From Alphaproteobacteria bacterium (GTDB lineage Bacteria > Pseudomonadota > Alphaproteobacteria > Geminicoccales > Geminicoccaceae): 55,497 nt of DNA. Each line of letters begins with the position of its first letter. The stretch's first letter is position 1. Below the pieces are notes generated by a model. It ran no database searches, was not told the origin of the DNA, and saw only the letters and a list, made by a program, of their open reading frames with translations. Of this stretch, positions 16,683 through 24,962 are shown one piece after another. A program made the position numbers and the translations under genes. Location of the stretch: the NCBI GenBank assembly GCA_027045875.1, contig JALUAG010000044.1, forward strand, positions 1-55,497. The letters run 5' to 3'.

Positions 16683-18602
16683 GTGAAGATCGAACGCGAA
16701 TCGCTTTCGGAACACTACGAGTCCGTCCGGGTGCCGACGACCGGACCGAGCCTCCGTCGCTGGTGGGCGATCGCCGGTCCGGCACTGCTCGTCTCGGTGG
16801 GTTACATGGACCCGGGAAACTGGGCCACCGACCTCGCCGGCGGCAGCCAGTACAATTACGCCCTGCTGTGGGTGCTCCTGATGTCCAACCTGATGGCCAT
16901 GCTCCTGCAGAGCCTGGCCGCCCGGCTGGGGGTGGTGTGTCGGAGGGATCTCGCCCAGGCCTGCCGCGAAAGCTTTCCGCCCTGGGTCAACATCCCGCTC
17001 TACGTGCTGGCCGAGATCGCCATCATCGCCACCGACCTCGCCGAGGTACTGGGTTCGGCCATCGCCCTCCAGCTCCTGTTCGGGATCCCGCTCCTCTGGG
17101 GGGTGGTGATCACCACCTTCGACGTGCTGCTGCTGCTGGCGCTCACGAGCTTCGGCATCCGCAAGCTGGAGGCGGTGATCCTCTCCTTCGTGGCCACCAT
17201 CGGCGTCGCCTTCGTGATCGAGATCTTCCTCGCCCAGCCCGACTGGGGTGGGGTGCTCAGGGGCTTCGTCCCCTCGCTGCCCGACAGCGGCGCCCTCTAC
17301 ATCGCCATCGGCATCCTCGGCGCCACCGTGATGCCCCACAATCTGTATCTCCACTCCTCGCTGGTGCAGACCCGGCTCGTGGGGCGGAGCGAGAAGGACA
17401 TCCGGGCCTCGATCCGGCTCAACACCATCGATTCGGTGATTTCCCTCAACCTCGCCTTCCTGGTCAACGCCGCGATCCTGATCATGGCCGCCGCGGTGTT
17501 CTACCGCGCCGGTCTCCACGACATCGCCGAGATCCAGGACGCCTACCGCATGCTGGAGCCGATCCTGGGGGCGGCGATCGCGCCCATCGCCTTCGCCCTC
17601 GCCCTTCTCGCCTCCGGCCAGAGCTCCACCATCACCGCCACGCTGGCCGGCCAGATCGTGATGGAGGGGCATCTCGCGATCCGCATCCGGCCCTGGCTGC
17701 GGCGCCTGATCACCCGTCTCCTGGCGGCGGGACCGGCGGTGCTGGCGATCCTCTGGCTCGGCGAGAGATCCACCGGCGACCTGCTGGTGCTCAGCCAGGT
17801 GGTCCTCTCCCTTCAGCTCCCGTTCGCCGTCATTCCGCTCATCCACTTCGTCGCCGACCGGCGCCGCATGCGGAACTTCGCCGTCGGTCCGGTGATCCAG
17901 GCCCTGGCCTGGCTGGTGGCGGCGGTGATCGTGGGTCTCAATCTGAAGCTGGTGATCGACGAGATCTCGGGCTGGCTGCAGGCCGCCGGCGACGAGGCCT
18001 GGATCCTGCAGATCACCGTGCTGCCCCTGGTGGCGCTGCTGCTCGCCCTCCTCGCCTACGTCGCCATCCGCCCCTGGGTCGACCGGCTGGCCGCCTTCCC
18101 GCGTCCGGCACCCGCGTCCGGCATCCATGGGCGGATGGAGGCCGCCGACATCGCCGTCCGCCCGGCCCCCCGCTATCGCCGCATCGCCGTCGCCCTCGAT
18201 TTCGGCGAGGGCGAGGAGCGGCTCGTCAACGAGGCGCTGCGTTTCGCCGACCGCGAATCCACCGATATCGTGCTGATGCACGTGGTGGAGAGCCCGGTGG
18301 CGCGGGCGATGGGCGCCAATGCCGCCGATTTCGAGACCGAGGCCGACCGGCGGCGGCTCGAGGATCTGTGCCGACGCCTGCGCGAGGCGGGATACCGGGC
18401 GTCCTGCCGCCTCGGGCTCGGCGATCCCATCACCGAACTCGCGCGGCTCGTCGAGGAGGAGGGTGTGGAGGCGATCGTCCTCGGCGCCCACGGGCATCGC
18501 GGGCTGACCGATCTCGTCTACGGCAACACGGCGAGCGCGCTGCGCCACCGCATCGACGCCACCGTCATCATCTGTCCGCTCCGGCCCGCCTCCGAGAGCT
18601 GA
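16683..18602 (+). CDS. NRAMP divalent metal transporter fused to a universal stress protein domain
   Basis: 639 residues from a GTG start at 16683; AGGT lies about 9 bases upstream. The longer frame from 16560 is rejected because its extra 41 residues look non-coding. The NRAMP metal site is intact: D43-P44-G45-N46 in helix 1 and M217-P218-H219 in helix 6 (TVMPHNLYLHSS). About 11 hydrophobic spans run to residue 470. From about residue 497 a full UspA domain follows, with strand RRIAVALDFG and the ATP-binding loop GAHGHRGLTDLVYGNTAS. The transporter imports Mn(II) or Fe(II) with protons; the Usp domain may sense ATP or stress. Confidence 0.9.
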   Translation: MKIERESLSEHYESVRVPTTGPSLRRWWAIAGPALLVSVGYMDPGNWATDLAGGSQYNYALLWVLLMSNLMAMLLQSLAARLGVVCRRDLAQACRESFPPWVNIPLYVLAEIAIIATDLAEVLGSAIALQLLFGIPLLWGVVITTFDVLLLLALTSFGIRKLEAVILSFVATIGVAFVIEIFLAQPDWGGVLRGFVPSLPDSGALYIAIGILGATVMPHNLYLHSSLVQTRLVGRSEKDIRASIRLNTIDSVISLNLAFLVNAAILIMAAAVFYRAGLHDIAEIQDAYRMLEPILGAAIAPIAFALALLASGQSSTITATLAGQIVMEGHLAIRIRPWLRRLITRLLAAGPAVLAILWLGERSTGDLLVLSQVVLSLQLPFAVIPLIHFVADRRRMRNFAVGPVIQALAWLVAAVIVGLNLKLVIDEISGWLQAAGDEAWILQITVLPLVALLLALLAYVAIRPWVDRLAAFPRPAPASGIHGRMEAADIAVRPAPRYRRIAVALDFGEGEERLVNEALRFADRESTDIVLMHVVESPVARAMGANAADFETEADRRRLEDLCRRLREAGYRASCRLGLGDPITELARLVEEEGVEAIVLGAHGHRGLTDLVYGNTASALRHRIDATVIICPLRPASES

Positions 18603-18608
18603 AGGAGA

Positions 18609-18628
18609 ACGGGGGCCGAAGCCCCCGT
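18609..18628. terminator. Bidirectional hairpin between convergent genes
   Basis: ACGGGGGC, loop CGAA, GCCCCCGT: a perfect 8-bp stem directly after the NRAMP stop and 27 bases before the end of the convergent cyclase gene. No T-run, as is usual in such GC-rich DNA. Confidence 0.65.
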
Positions 18629-18654
18629 GACGTCGCGATGGTCTCGGACGCCGC

Positions 18655-19716
18655 TCAGTCGATCGCCACCGGCGCCCCGATCGAGCCCGTGGCGCCGACG
18701 ATCGGCACCGGGCTGTAGACGTACATGAAGGTCCACACCCGATCGGCCACCAGCTCGTCGAGATACATGTTCTCCTGGTTGACGAGACCGTGGCGCGGCA
18801 TCAGGTGCTGGTGCACGCAGAAGGCGCAGGCGGGATCCGGATTGGGCACCACCTCGGTCGGCCAGGTGTCGGCACCCACCACGCCGGCCTCGACCTCGTC
18901 GGTGAGCCAGCGGGCGACCTCCATGCCGATCCCCGGGGCGCCCGAATTGAACTTGTCGTTGTCGACGTTCCACAGCTTGCCCCAGCCGGTGTGGAAGAAC
19001 ACCCCGTCGCCTTCCTCGAAAGCGAAATCCGCCATGCCCTGTCTCTCGAGCGCCGCCTTGACGTCGGCCATGGTGATCTCGTCGCCGGCCTCCATCATCT
19101 CGACCCCGCGCACGGCGGCGATGTCGAGAAGCACGCCGCGGGCGACGATGGGATAGAGCTTCTCGGTGCCCAGCTTCTTGAGCCCGTAGGCGTCGCCCAC
19201 TTCGGTCTCGGTGAAGCCGTTGTAGAAGCGCATCCGGTCCTTGTCGCCGGGGCCGCCGATCATCACGCCGATATGGCCCAGACCATCGAACTGGGTGCCC
19301 ACCTGACCGATCTCGGTGGCCAGGAACTCGTCGTGCCAGATGATCCTGTTGGCGCCGAACGGACCGCCGGTGGGCGTGCCCGGGATGCGCAACGAGAACT
19401 TGCGTGCGCCGAAGAGCGGCATCTTGGCCTCGTAGGGACGGCCGAGCCTGTAGACCTTGCCCCTGTCGGCCTCGGCCACCGCCCGCATCACCACCTCGGG
19501 CCTGGTGTATCAGTTGGTGGAGCCGGCCTCGTCGCCCTCACCCCAGAGCGGGTTCGGCCACCATTTCTCGCCGATGGGCGTTTCCGGCTCGCCGATCACC
19601 CAGGGCTTGCCCTTGCAGGCCTTCCAGTTCTCCGGCGAACACTGCGCTTCCGCCCGATCGACGCCGAACGCCAGCACGACGGCCGCAAGCGCGACCGCAG
19701 TCGTCGAACGCCACAT
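18655..19716 (-). pseudogene. Exported cyclase family protein interrupted by in-frame TGA
   Basis: The gene starts at 19716 with a signal peptide (VALAAVVLAFGVDRAEA) and the mature start CSPENWKACKGKPWV. At 19510-19512 the codon is TGA, in the context GSTN-stop-YTRPEVV; homologs have tryptophan (TGG) here. The same frame then continues without further breaks for 279 residues to 18655, with the cyclase metal-site segments TQFDGLGHIG and GVFFHTGWG. The family includes arylformamidase-like hydrolases that use metal bound by histidines and aspartate. A single G-to-A change would account for the break. A product could start at the internal ATG at 19494 but would lack the signal peptide. Confidence 0.82.
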
Positions 19717-19822
19717 GGATCTCCTCCCCGATCGTATGGGTTGTCGTCGCGATCCCGTGAACCGGGTCCACGCGCGAACGATACCAAAAACTCCATGCTG
19801 AGGAGAGGGGAAAACCCGGCGT

Positions 19823-20374
19823 TCAGTCCTCCAGCCTGGTGATTTTCGAGCCCTCGATCGAGATCCCGGCCATGAGTCCCGCCTGACCGAAGACGAAGGC
19901 CATGATCGGGTCCCGGATGCTGGTGGTGGTGAGCTGGCCGCCCTTGCCGACGTCGGCCACCGCGAAGCCGGCGTCCACGCCGAGTTCGAAGCCGCCGCTC
20001 CGTTCGAGGTAGCCGAGGGCCGCGTCGGTCATGAAGAACAGCGCCAGGGAGTAGGCTTCGGCCCCGATCTGGAGGCCGTAGGAGGCGGAGACGATACTGT
20101 AGCGACCGGCCGGCCGGCCGTTCTCGAACAGCACCCCCTCGCCGTACTCGCCGCCGATCACGAAGCCGGCCTTGACGATCCTGGGGAATACGAGAACGGC
20201 CTTGGCTTGTCCCGCCAGCGCCTCGGTCCCCGGCACCAGCCGATGGAGCTCGGCGAGCGCCGCCCGCGCCTCCTCCTCGAGGCCGGCACGGGCCTCGCCT
20301 CCGAGGCCGGCGACCGGCAGCAGGAAGGCGAGCAGGAGAAGGAAGACACGGCGGGCGGCACGGATCCTGATCAT
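19823..20374 (-). CDS. SYLF (Ysc84-like) lipid-binding domain protein
   Basis: 183 residues with a signal peptide (VFLLLLAFLLPVAGLGG). The mature part shows the SYLF pattern: AKAVLVFPRIVKAGFVIGG, then YSIVSASYGLQIGAEAYSLA, and the C-terminal AGLMAGISIEGSKI. The domain binds phosphoinositides in eukaryotes; bacterial members are exported and their role is unknown, possibly envelope-associated. It stands alone between the broken cyclase and the convergent-side cNMP-FHA gene, both on the same strand. Confidence 0.85.
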   Translation of the reverse strand: MIRIRAARRVFLLLLAFLLPVAGLGGEARAGLEEEARAALAELHRLVPGTEALAGQAKAVLVFPRIVKAGFVIGGEYGEGVLFENGRPAGRYSIVSASYGLQIGAEAYSLALFFMTDAALGYLERSGGFELGVDAGFAVADVGKGGQLTTTSIRDPIMAFVFGQAGLMAGISIEGSKITRLED

Positions 20375-20416
20375 GGTCCCGGAGCTCCCTCGAACCGGTG
20401 GCGCCCGCCCCTCGGG

Positions 20417-21220
20417 TCACGCCACCACGATGCGGAAACGATAGGGGGAATGGAGCCCGCCGGCCACGATCTCGTTGGTGCCGCGCCGCAGCGGCGCCCG
20501 CGAACGCGGGAAATCCTCGCCGAGAAAGGTGCCGTTCACCGCCGTGCCCAGCTTGCTCGAGGTGTCCGAGACGACGAGGCCCCGGTCGGTGCGCAGGATG
20601 GTGAAGTGGTGACGCGACAAACGGTAGGGGCGGCTGTCCTGGAGCGCCAGATCGACGGCGGTCGCGGGCGCGCGTTCGCCCCGGTCCGGCCGGCGGCCGA
20701 CGGTGAAGGGAAAGCGGGTGATCACCACCCCCTCCTCGGGCAGCTGCCGGCTCAGTTCCGGCGAAGCCGGCAGCAGCCGCACCGCCGGCAGCTCACTCGC
20801 CGCCTGCACCGGCGGGACCTGCTGCTCCGCGAGCTGGACCACCCGGTCGTCGGCCTTCCGCAGGCGCTCGCTCAGGCGCAGCAGCAGTTCGTGGGCGAGC
20901 TCCGGGTGACGGCTGATCTCCTCGAGGAAATGCCGACGGTCGAGCAGGCGCAGCAGCACCGCCGTCCGGGCGCGCACGCTGGCGCTGCGCGGGCGTCCCT
21001 CGATCGCTCCCATCTCGCCCACGTATTCGCCACTGCGCACGATGCCCACCACCAGCTCGCGGCGGCCCAGGAACCGCACGATCTCGACCTCGCCCTCCAG
21101 CAGGAAGCCCACCTGCTCGCTGGGCTCGCCCTGGGTGAAGATGAGTGCGCCGGGCTCGAAACGCATCTCGATCCCGCCATCGTTTCGCCGCCCGGGGGTC
21201 GGAATCGCGGCCGAAGACAT
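20417..21220 (-). CDS. Cyclic nucleotide-binding and FHA domain protein
   Basis: 267 residues. An N-terminal cNMP-binding domain (about 20-130) has the sequence GALIFTQGEPSEQVGFLLEG and the phosphate cassette region GEYVGEMGAIEGRPRSASVR. A C-terminal FHA domain (about 170-265) has YRLSRHHFTI and SKLGTAVNG, the phosphothreonine-binding loops. There is no helix-turn-helix between them, so it is a signalling adaptor rather than a CRP-type regulator. The ATG at 21220 is preferred to one at 21280 because AAAGGGGGGAA lies 6-8 bases upstream of it. Confidence 0.85.
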   Translation of the reverse strand: MSSAAIPTPGRRNDGGIEMRFEPGALIFTQGEPSEQVGFLLEGEVEIVRFLGRRELVVGIVRSGEYVGEMGAIEGRPRSASVRARTAVLLRLLDRRHFLEEISRHPELAHELLLRLSERLRKADDRVVQLAEQQVPPVQAASELPAVRLLPASPELSRQLPEEGVVITRFPFTVGRRPDRGERAPATAVDLALQDSRPYRLSRHHFTILRTDRGLVVSDTSSKLGTAVNGTFLGEDFPRSRAPLRRGTNEIVAGGLHSPYRFRIVVA

Positions 21221-21289
21221 GTGGCGTTCCCCCCTTTCTCGTCTGGTTCCGCATCCTAGCGTGTTCCCCGCCCCTGACAAACGTCCGCG

Positions 21290-22192
21290 ATGGCGCTAAA
21301 GAGCCCGGGCCGTCCCGGCCGGTCCCACTTTCTGCGGAAACCGCTGCTGCCCATGAGCCGACAGCTCGCCTCCGAGCCGCATCACCTGCGAGAGCTTCCC
21401 CACGCGCGGGAGCTCCTGCCCGCGCTCGCCGCCGACTGTCGCGCCGGCCGCCTCGCCCTGTTCCTCGATTTCGACGGCACGCTCGCGCCGATCGCCGCCC
21501 ATCCGCGTCTGGCCCGTCTCGACGCCGGCCTGCGGCGCGTCCTCGCCGAGCTCGCGGCCCGCGTTCCGGTCGCCGTGGTGAGCGGGCGGGCGGCCTCCGA
21601 CGTGCGGCGCCTGGTGGGCATCGACGAGATCTTCGTCGCCGGCAGCCACGGTTTCGAGATCGCCGGACCCGGAGGGCTGGTGCACGACGAGGGAGCGCCC
21701 TTCGCGGCGGAGCTGGACGCCGCCCAGGCCGAGCTGGAACGGGCGGTACGCGGGCTCCCCGGCGTCTGGGTGGAGCGCAAGCCCTACGCCATCGCGGTCC
21801 ATTTCCGGGACGCCCCGGAGGCGGTCGCGGCCCGCATCGAGGAGCCCGTGCGGGAGGTCGCCCGGTCGCGGCCCGCGCTCCTGCTGCGCGGCGGCAAGAA
21901 GGTGTTCGAGCTGCGTCCGGCCAAGGACTGGGACAAGGGCCGGGCCGTCCTGTGGCTGCTCGACCGCGTGGCGCCGCGCGAGGCGCGGGCGGTCTTCCTC
22001 GGCGACGACGTGACCGACGAGGACGCCTTCCTTCGCCTGCGGGAGTGCGGCATCGGCATCGTGGTGGGAGAGGAGGAGCGCCCCACCTTCGCCGGCTACC
22101 GCCTGCGCGATACGCGGGAGGTCCGCGCCTTCCTGACGGCGCTCCTCGAAGGGTGCCGGGAGCGGCGGCCGGAGGCGGCCTCCGGCCCCTAG
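21290..22192 (+). CDS. otsB: Trehalose-6-phosphate phosphatase OtsB
   Basis: 300 residues. HAD motif I is FLDFDGTLAPI, with the cap domain between, the lysine segment GGKKVFELRP, and motif IV FLGDDVTDEDAF, all as in OtsB. It removes phosphate from trehalose 6-phosphate, giving trehalose as osmoprotectant. The partner synthase OtsA is not within the window. The start could be the ATG at 21353 instead of 21290; neither has a clear ribosome site. Confidence 0.88.
   Translation: MALKSPGRPGRSHFLRKPLLPMSRQLASEPHHLRELPHARELLPALAADCRAGRLALFLDFDGTLAPIAAHPRLARLDAGLRRVLAELAARVPVAVVSGRAASDVRRLVGIDEIFVAGSHGFEIAGPGGLVHDEGAPFAAELDAAQAELERAVRGLPGVWVERKPYAIAVHFRDAPEAVAARIEEPVREVARSRPALLLRGGKKVFELRPAKDWDKGRAVLWLLDRVAPREARAVFLGDDVTDEDAFLRLRECGIGIVVGEEERPTFAGYRLRDTREVRAFLTALLEGCRERRPEAASGP
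22167..22187. terminator. Bidirectional hairpin at the end of otsB
   Basis: GGCCGGAGG, loop CGG, CCTCCGGCC: perfect 9-bp stem that overlaps the last codons of otsB and faces the end of the convergent CBS-BON gene 9 bases later. No T-run. Confidence 0.55.
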
Positions 22193-22195
22193 GAC

Positions 22196-22882
22196 CTAGA
22201 GATGGGCGGTGGCGGGCAGCACGGCGAGATGGCTGTCGACGCCGCGCACGCCTTCGACCGATTCCGCCGCCACCCGCAGCGCCTCGGCCTCGGCCTTGCT
22301 GGAGACGAGGCCCCAAAGATGCACGATGCCTTCGGACACCACGATGTTGACGTACGGATGGTAGTCGAGACCGGCCGCCTCCAGCTCCCTCATCAGCCGC
22401 TCGCGAAGGGCGCTGTCGTCGGCGGTGGCGGGTGGCACCTCCTGGCGGCTGGCAAGCGCCCGCAGCAGATCGGCGCGGCTGATGATGCCCACGAGGCGCC
22501 CGTCCTCCACCACCGGCACGCGCTTGATATGCTCCTCCTCGAGCAGCCGCGCGACCTTGCCGATGGGCGTATCGGGCGTCACGGTGACCAGCTGCCGCGT
22601 CATCACATCCCGCGCCCGACGGCCGTGGGTGCGCACGTATTCGATGGCCCGCTCCTCCGGGATGCCCAGCATCGCCAGCCACCAGGAGCCGCGGCGCGGC
22701 CCTCCCTCCTCCACCCGGCGCATCAGATCGCCTTCGCTGACGATGCCCACCAGTCGGCCGTCGGATTCCACCACCGGCACGCCGCTGATCCGCTTTTCCA
22801 GGAGCAGGCGGGCGATCTCGGAGACCGCGGTGTCCGGTCCCACGGTGACGACGTTGCGGGTCATGACGTCGCGTGCCAGCAT
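22196..22882 (-). CDS. Two CBS domains plus BON domain protein
   Basis: 228 residues. Two CBS repeats begin MLARDVMTRNVVTVGPD and RARDVMTRQLVTVTPDTP, each with the GIVSEGDL or GIISRADLL ending. A BON domain follows at about 150-225 (GIVHLWGLVSSKAEAEALRV). CBS pairs bind adenosyl ligands and BON binds phospholipids or other envelope ligands, so this is a probable energy or redox sensor. The ATG at 22882 is chosen because GGAGGGAGG lies just upstream; a longer frame would run into tRNA-Gly. Confidence 0.87.
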   Translation of the reverse strand: MLARDVMTRNVVTVGPDTAVSEIARLLLEKRISGVPVVESDGRLVGIVSEGDLMRRVEEGGPRRGSWWLAMLGIPEERAIEYVRTHGRRARDVMTRQLVTVTPDTPIGKVARLLEEEHIKRVPVVEDGRLVGIISRADLLRALASRQEVPPATADDSALRERLMRELEAAGLDYHPYVNIVVSEGIVHLWGLVSSKAEAEALRVAAESVEGVRGVDSHLAVLPATAHL

Positions 22883-22986
22883 CGGTCCTCCCTCCGCCTT
22901 CCTCGAAACGGCGCTCTGTTCTCCGGGCGACGCGGGCAGGCGCCGTCCGCAGGCGATCCTATCGTGGCCGGAACCCGGGGGGAAGA

Positions 22987-23061
22987 TGGAGCGGGTGATG
23001 GGAATCGAACCCACGACATGCAGCTTGGGAAGCTGCCGTTCTACCACTGAACTACACCCGC
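22987..23061 (-). tRNA. tRNA-Gly (CCC)
   Basis: Acceptor stem GCGGGTG with CACCCGC; anticodon stem GCAGC/GCTGC around the loop TTCCCAA, so the anticodon is CCC. T-loop GGTTCGATTCC is normal. CCA is encoded at the 3' end (22987-22989 on the plus strand). Confidence 0.96.
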
Positions 23062-23219
23062 TTCGCCCCTATTGATTAGGCATCGCCGCGCCAAGGTCAA
23101 CTCCCGCCGGCGGCAGAAGCGCGTTTCCCGGAGCCCGCACCTCTGGTACATCGGCGGTGGGCCGACCGGCCGGGAGCGGGCGCGGTCGTCCCTTCTCACG
23201 GGTGAGCGATTGGCCTGCC

Positions 23220-24962
23220 ATGCTGACACGGCTGTCGGGACGAAGGCGCGGTCCGCGCGCCGCTGCGACCAGGGAGGAGGCGGGGATCGACCATCCGATC
23301 CTCGCCGGCCTGATCGCCGGCGGCCGCATCGAGGGGGCGGCGGCGGCGCGAGCCCGGGCCCGGGCGGTGGAGACGGGGCTGCCGCTGCCGGTGGTGCTGC
23401 GGGAACTCGAGCTGCTCGGCGAGGAGGAATGGGTCGAGGCGGCGGTGGAACATCTCGGGGTGGAGCGCGCCACCACCGAGGAGGTGCCCGCCGAGCCGCT
23501 GCTCGACGGTGTCTTCGCCCGCAGTTTCCTGCGCCACAATCGCCTGCTGCCCCTGGCGGCGGATGCGCGGGAGCTGCGCCTGGCGATGGCCGATCCGGCG
23601 GACGCCGCCCTCGTCCACGCCGCGGCGGTGGCCAGCGGCCGCGCCATCGTGCCGGTGGTGATGCCGCTCGCGGCGGTGGAGGCCGCCCATGCCCGCTACT
23701 GGGACCAGGGAGCGGAGGCGATCGCCCGCATCGTCGCCGATCTGGGTGAGGAGGAAGGGGGCGGCGAGACGACCGATCCGGTCGGCGAGGCCGAGGAGGC
23801 GCCGGTGGTGCGGCTGGTCGACCAGCTGCTCGCCGACGGCGTCCGGCTTCGGGCCTCCGATCTGCACGTCGAGCCCACCGCCGACAGGCTGCGCGTGCGC
23901 TTCCGGGTCCACGGCTCGCTCCGGGAGGCCGCCGCGCCGCCGGCGCGACTGGGGCCGGCGGTGGTCTCCCGCATCAAGATCCTGGCCGGGCTCGACGTCG
24001 CCGAGCGGCGCCTGCCGCAGGACGGGCGGACGCGGCTGCAGATCTGCGGACGGCAGGTCGATCTGCGGGTGGCCACCATGCCCACCATCCACGGCGAGAG
24101 CGTGGTGGTCCGCATCCTCGACCATTCCCAGCGGCGCGTCGGGCTGGGCGAGCTCGGTCTGCCGCCCGATATCGAAGCCCGGTTCTCGCGCCAGCTCGGA
24201 GCGCCGCATGGCATGCTGCTGGTGACCGGCCCCACCGGCAGCGGCAAGACCACCACCCTCTATGCCGCACTCCAGCAGCTCGACGCCACGGCGGCCAAGA
24301 TCGTCTCCATCGAGGATCCCATCGAATACCAGCTCCCGGGCATCACCCAGATCCAGGTCCGCCCCGAGATCGGGCTCGATTTCGCGCGCGTGCTGCGCGC
24401 GGTGCTGCGGCACGATCCGGACACCGTGATGGTCGGCGAGACGCGCGACCCGGAGACCGCGGAAGTGGCGATCCACGCCGCCCTCACTGGCCATCTGCTG
24501 CTCACCACCCTGCACACCAACACCGCCGCCGGCGCCGTCGCCCGCCTCCTGGACATGGGGGTCGAGCCCTACCTCCTGGCCTCGGTGGTGCGCGGCGTCC
24601 TCGGCCAGCGGCTGGTCGGGCTGCTGTGTCCGGACTGCCGGCGGCCGGAGGCCGCCGATGCCGGCGAGCGGGAGCTGCTGCGCCGGGCCGGCCTCGCCGC
24701 CGAGGAGGGGGTGACCCTCTTTCGCCCGGTCGGCTGCCGGAGCTGCGAAGGGGTGGGCTATGTCGGCCGCGTCGGCATCTTCGAGTTTCTCGAGGTGGAC
24801 GAGGAGATCCGCGAGGCCATCCGCGCCCGTGCCTCCACCCAGGAGCTGCTGGCGCTCGCCCGTGGCAGGGGCATGACCACCATGTTCGAGGACGGGGCGG
24901 CCAAATGTCTGGCCGGTCGGACCACCCTCCAGGACGTCTGCCGGGTGACCGAGAACTGGTGA
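23220..24962 (+). CDS. gspE: Type II secretion ATPase GspE
   Basis: 580 residues from the ATG at 23220 (an upstream GTG at 23157 is possible). After an N1/N2 domain comes the PilT/VirB11-type ATPase: Walker A GPTGSGKT at 337-344, Asp box and Walker B region with VMVGETRDPETAEVAI, and the His box HLLLTTLHTN. The zinc tetracysteine (CPDC, then CRSC) typical of GspE is present near the C-terminus. It powers pseudopilus assembly at the cytoplasmic face. First gene of the operon; its stop overlaps gspF by one base. Confidence 0.95.
   Translation: MLTRLSGRRRGPRAAATREEAGIDHPILAGLIAGGRIEGAAAARARARAVETGLPLPVVLRELELLGEEEWVEAAVEHLGVERATTEEVPAEPLLDGVFARSFLRHNRLLPLAADARELRLAMADPADAALVHAAAVASGRAIVPVVMPLAAVEAAHARYWDQGAEAIARIVADLGEEEGGGETTDPVGEAEEAPVVRLVDQLLADGVRLRASDLHVEPTADRLRVRFRVHGSLREAAAPPARLGPAVVSRIKILAGLDVAERRLPQDGRTRLQICGRQVDLRVATMPTIHGESVVVRILDHSQRRVGLGELGLPPDIEARFSRQLGAPHGMLLVTGPTGSGKTTTLYAALQQLDATAAKIVSIEDPIEYQLPGITQIQVRPEIGLDFARVLRAVLRHDPDTVMVGETRDPETAEVAIHAALTGHLLLTTLHTNTAAGAVARLLDMGVEPYLLASVVRGVLGQRLVGLLCPDCRRPEAADAGERELLRRAGLAAEEGVTLFRPVGCRSCEGVGYVGRVGIFEFLEVDEEIREAIRARASTQELLALARGRGMTTMFEDGAAKCLAGRTTLQDVCRVTENW

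Noticed and set aside
16477-16785. Minus-strand frame over the NRAMP start
   Set aside because: No domain, arginine- and serine-rich, and overlaps the start and ribosome site of the transporter.
16605-18548. Long minus-strand frame opposite the NRAMP-Usp gene
   Set aside because: Its sequence is H, D, G and E rich without domain; the sense strand has full transporter motifs.
19510-19512. TGA in the cyclase as selenocysteine or as recoded tryptophan
   Set aside because: Relatives have tryptophan and not cysteine here, and TGA is the normal stop for many genes in the window, so recoding is unlikely.
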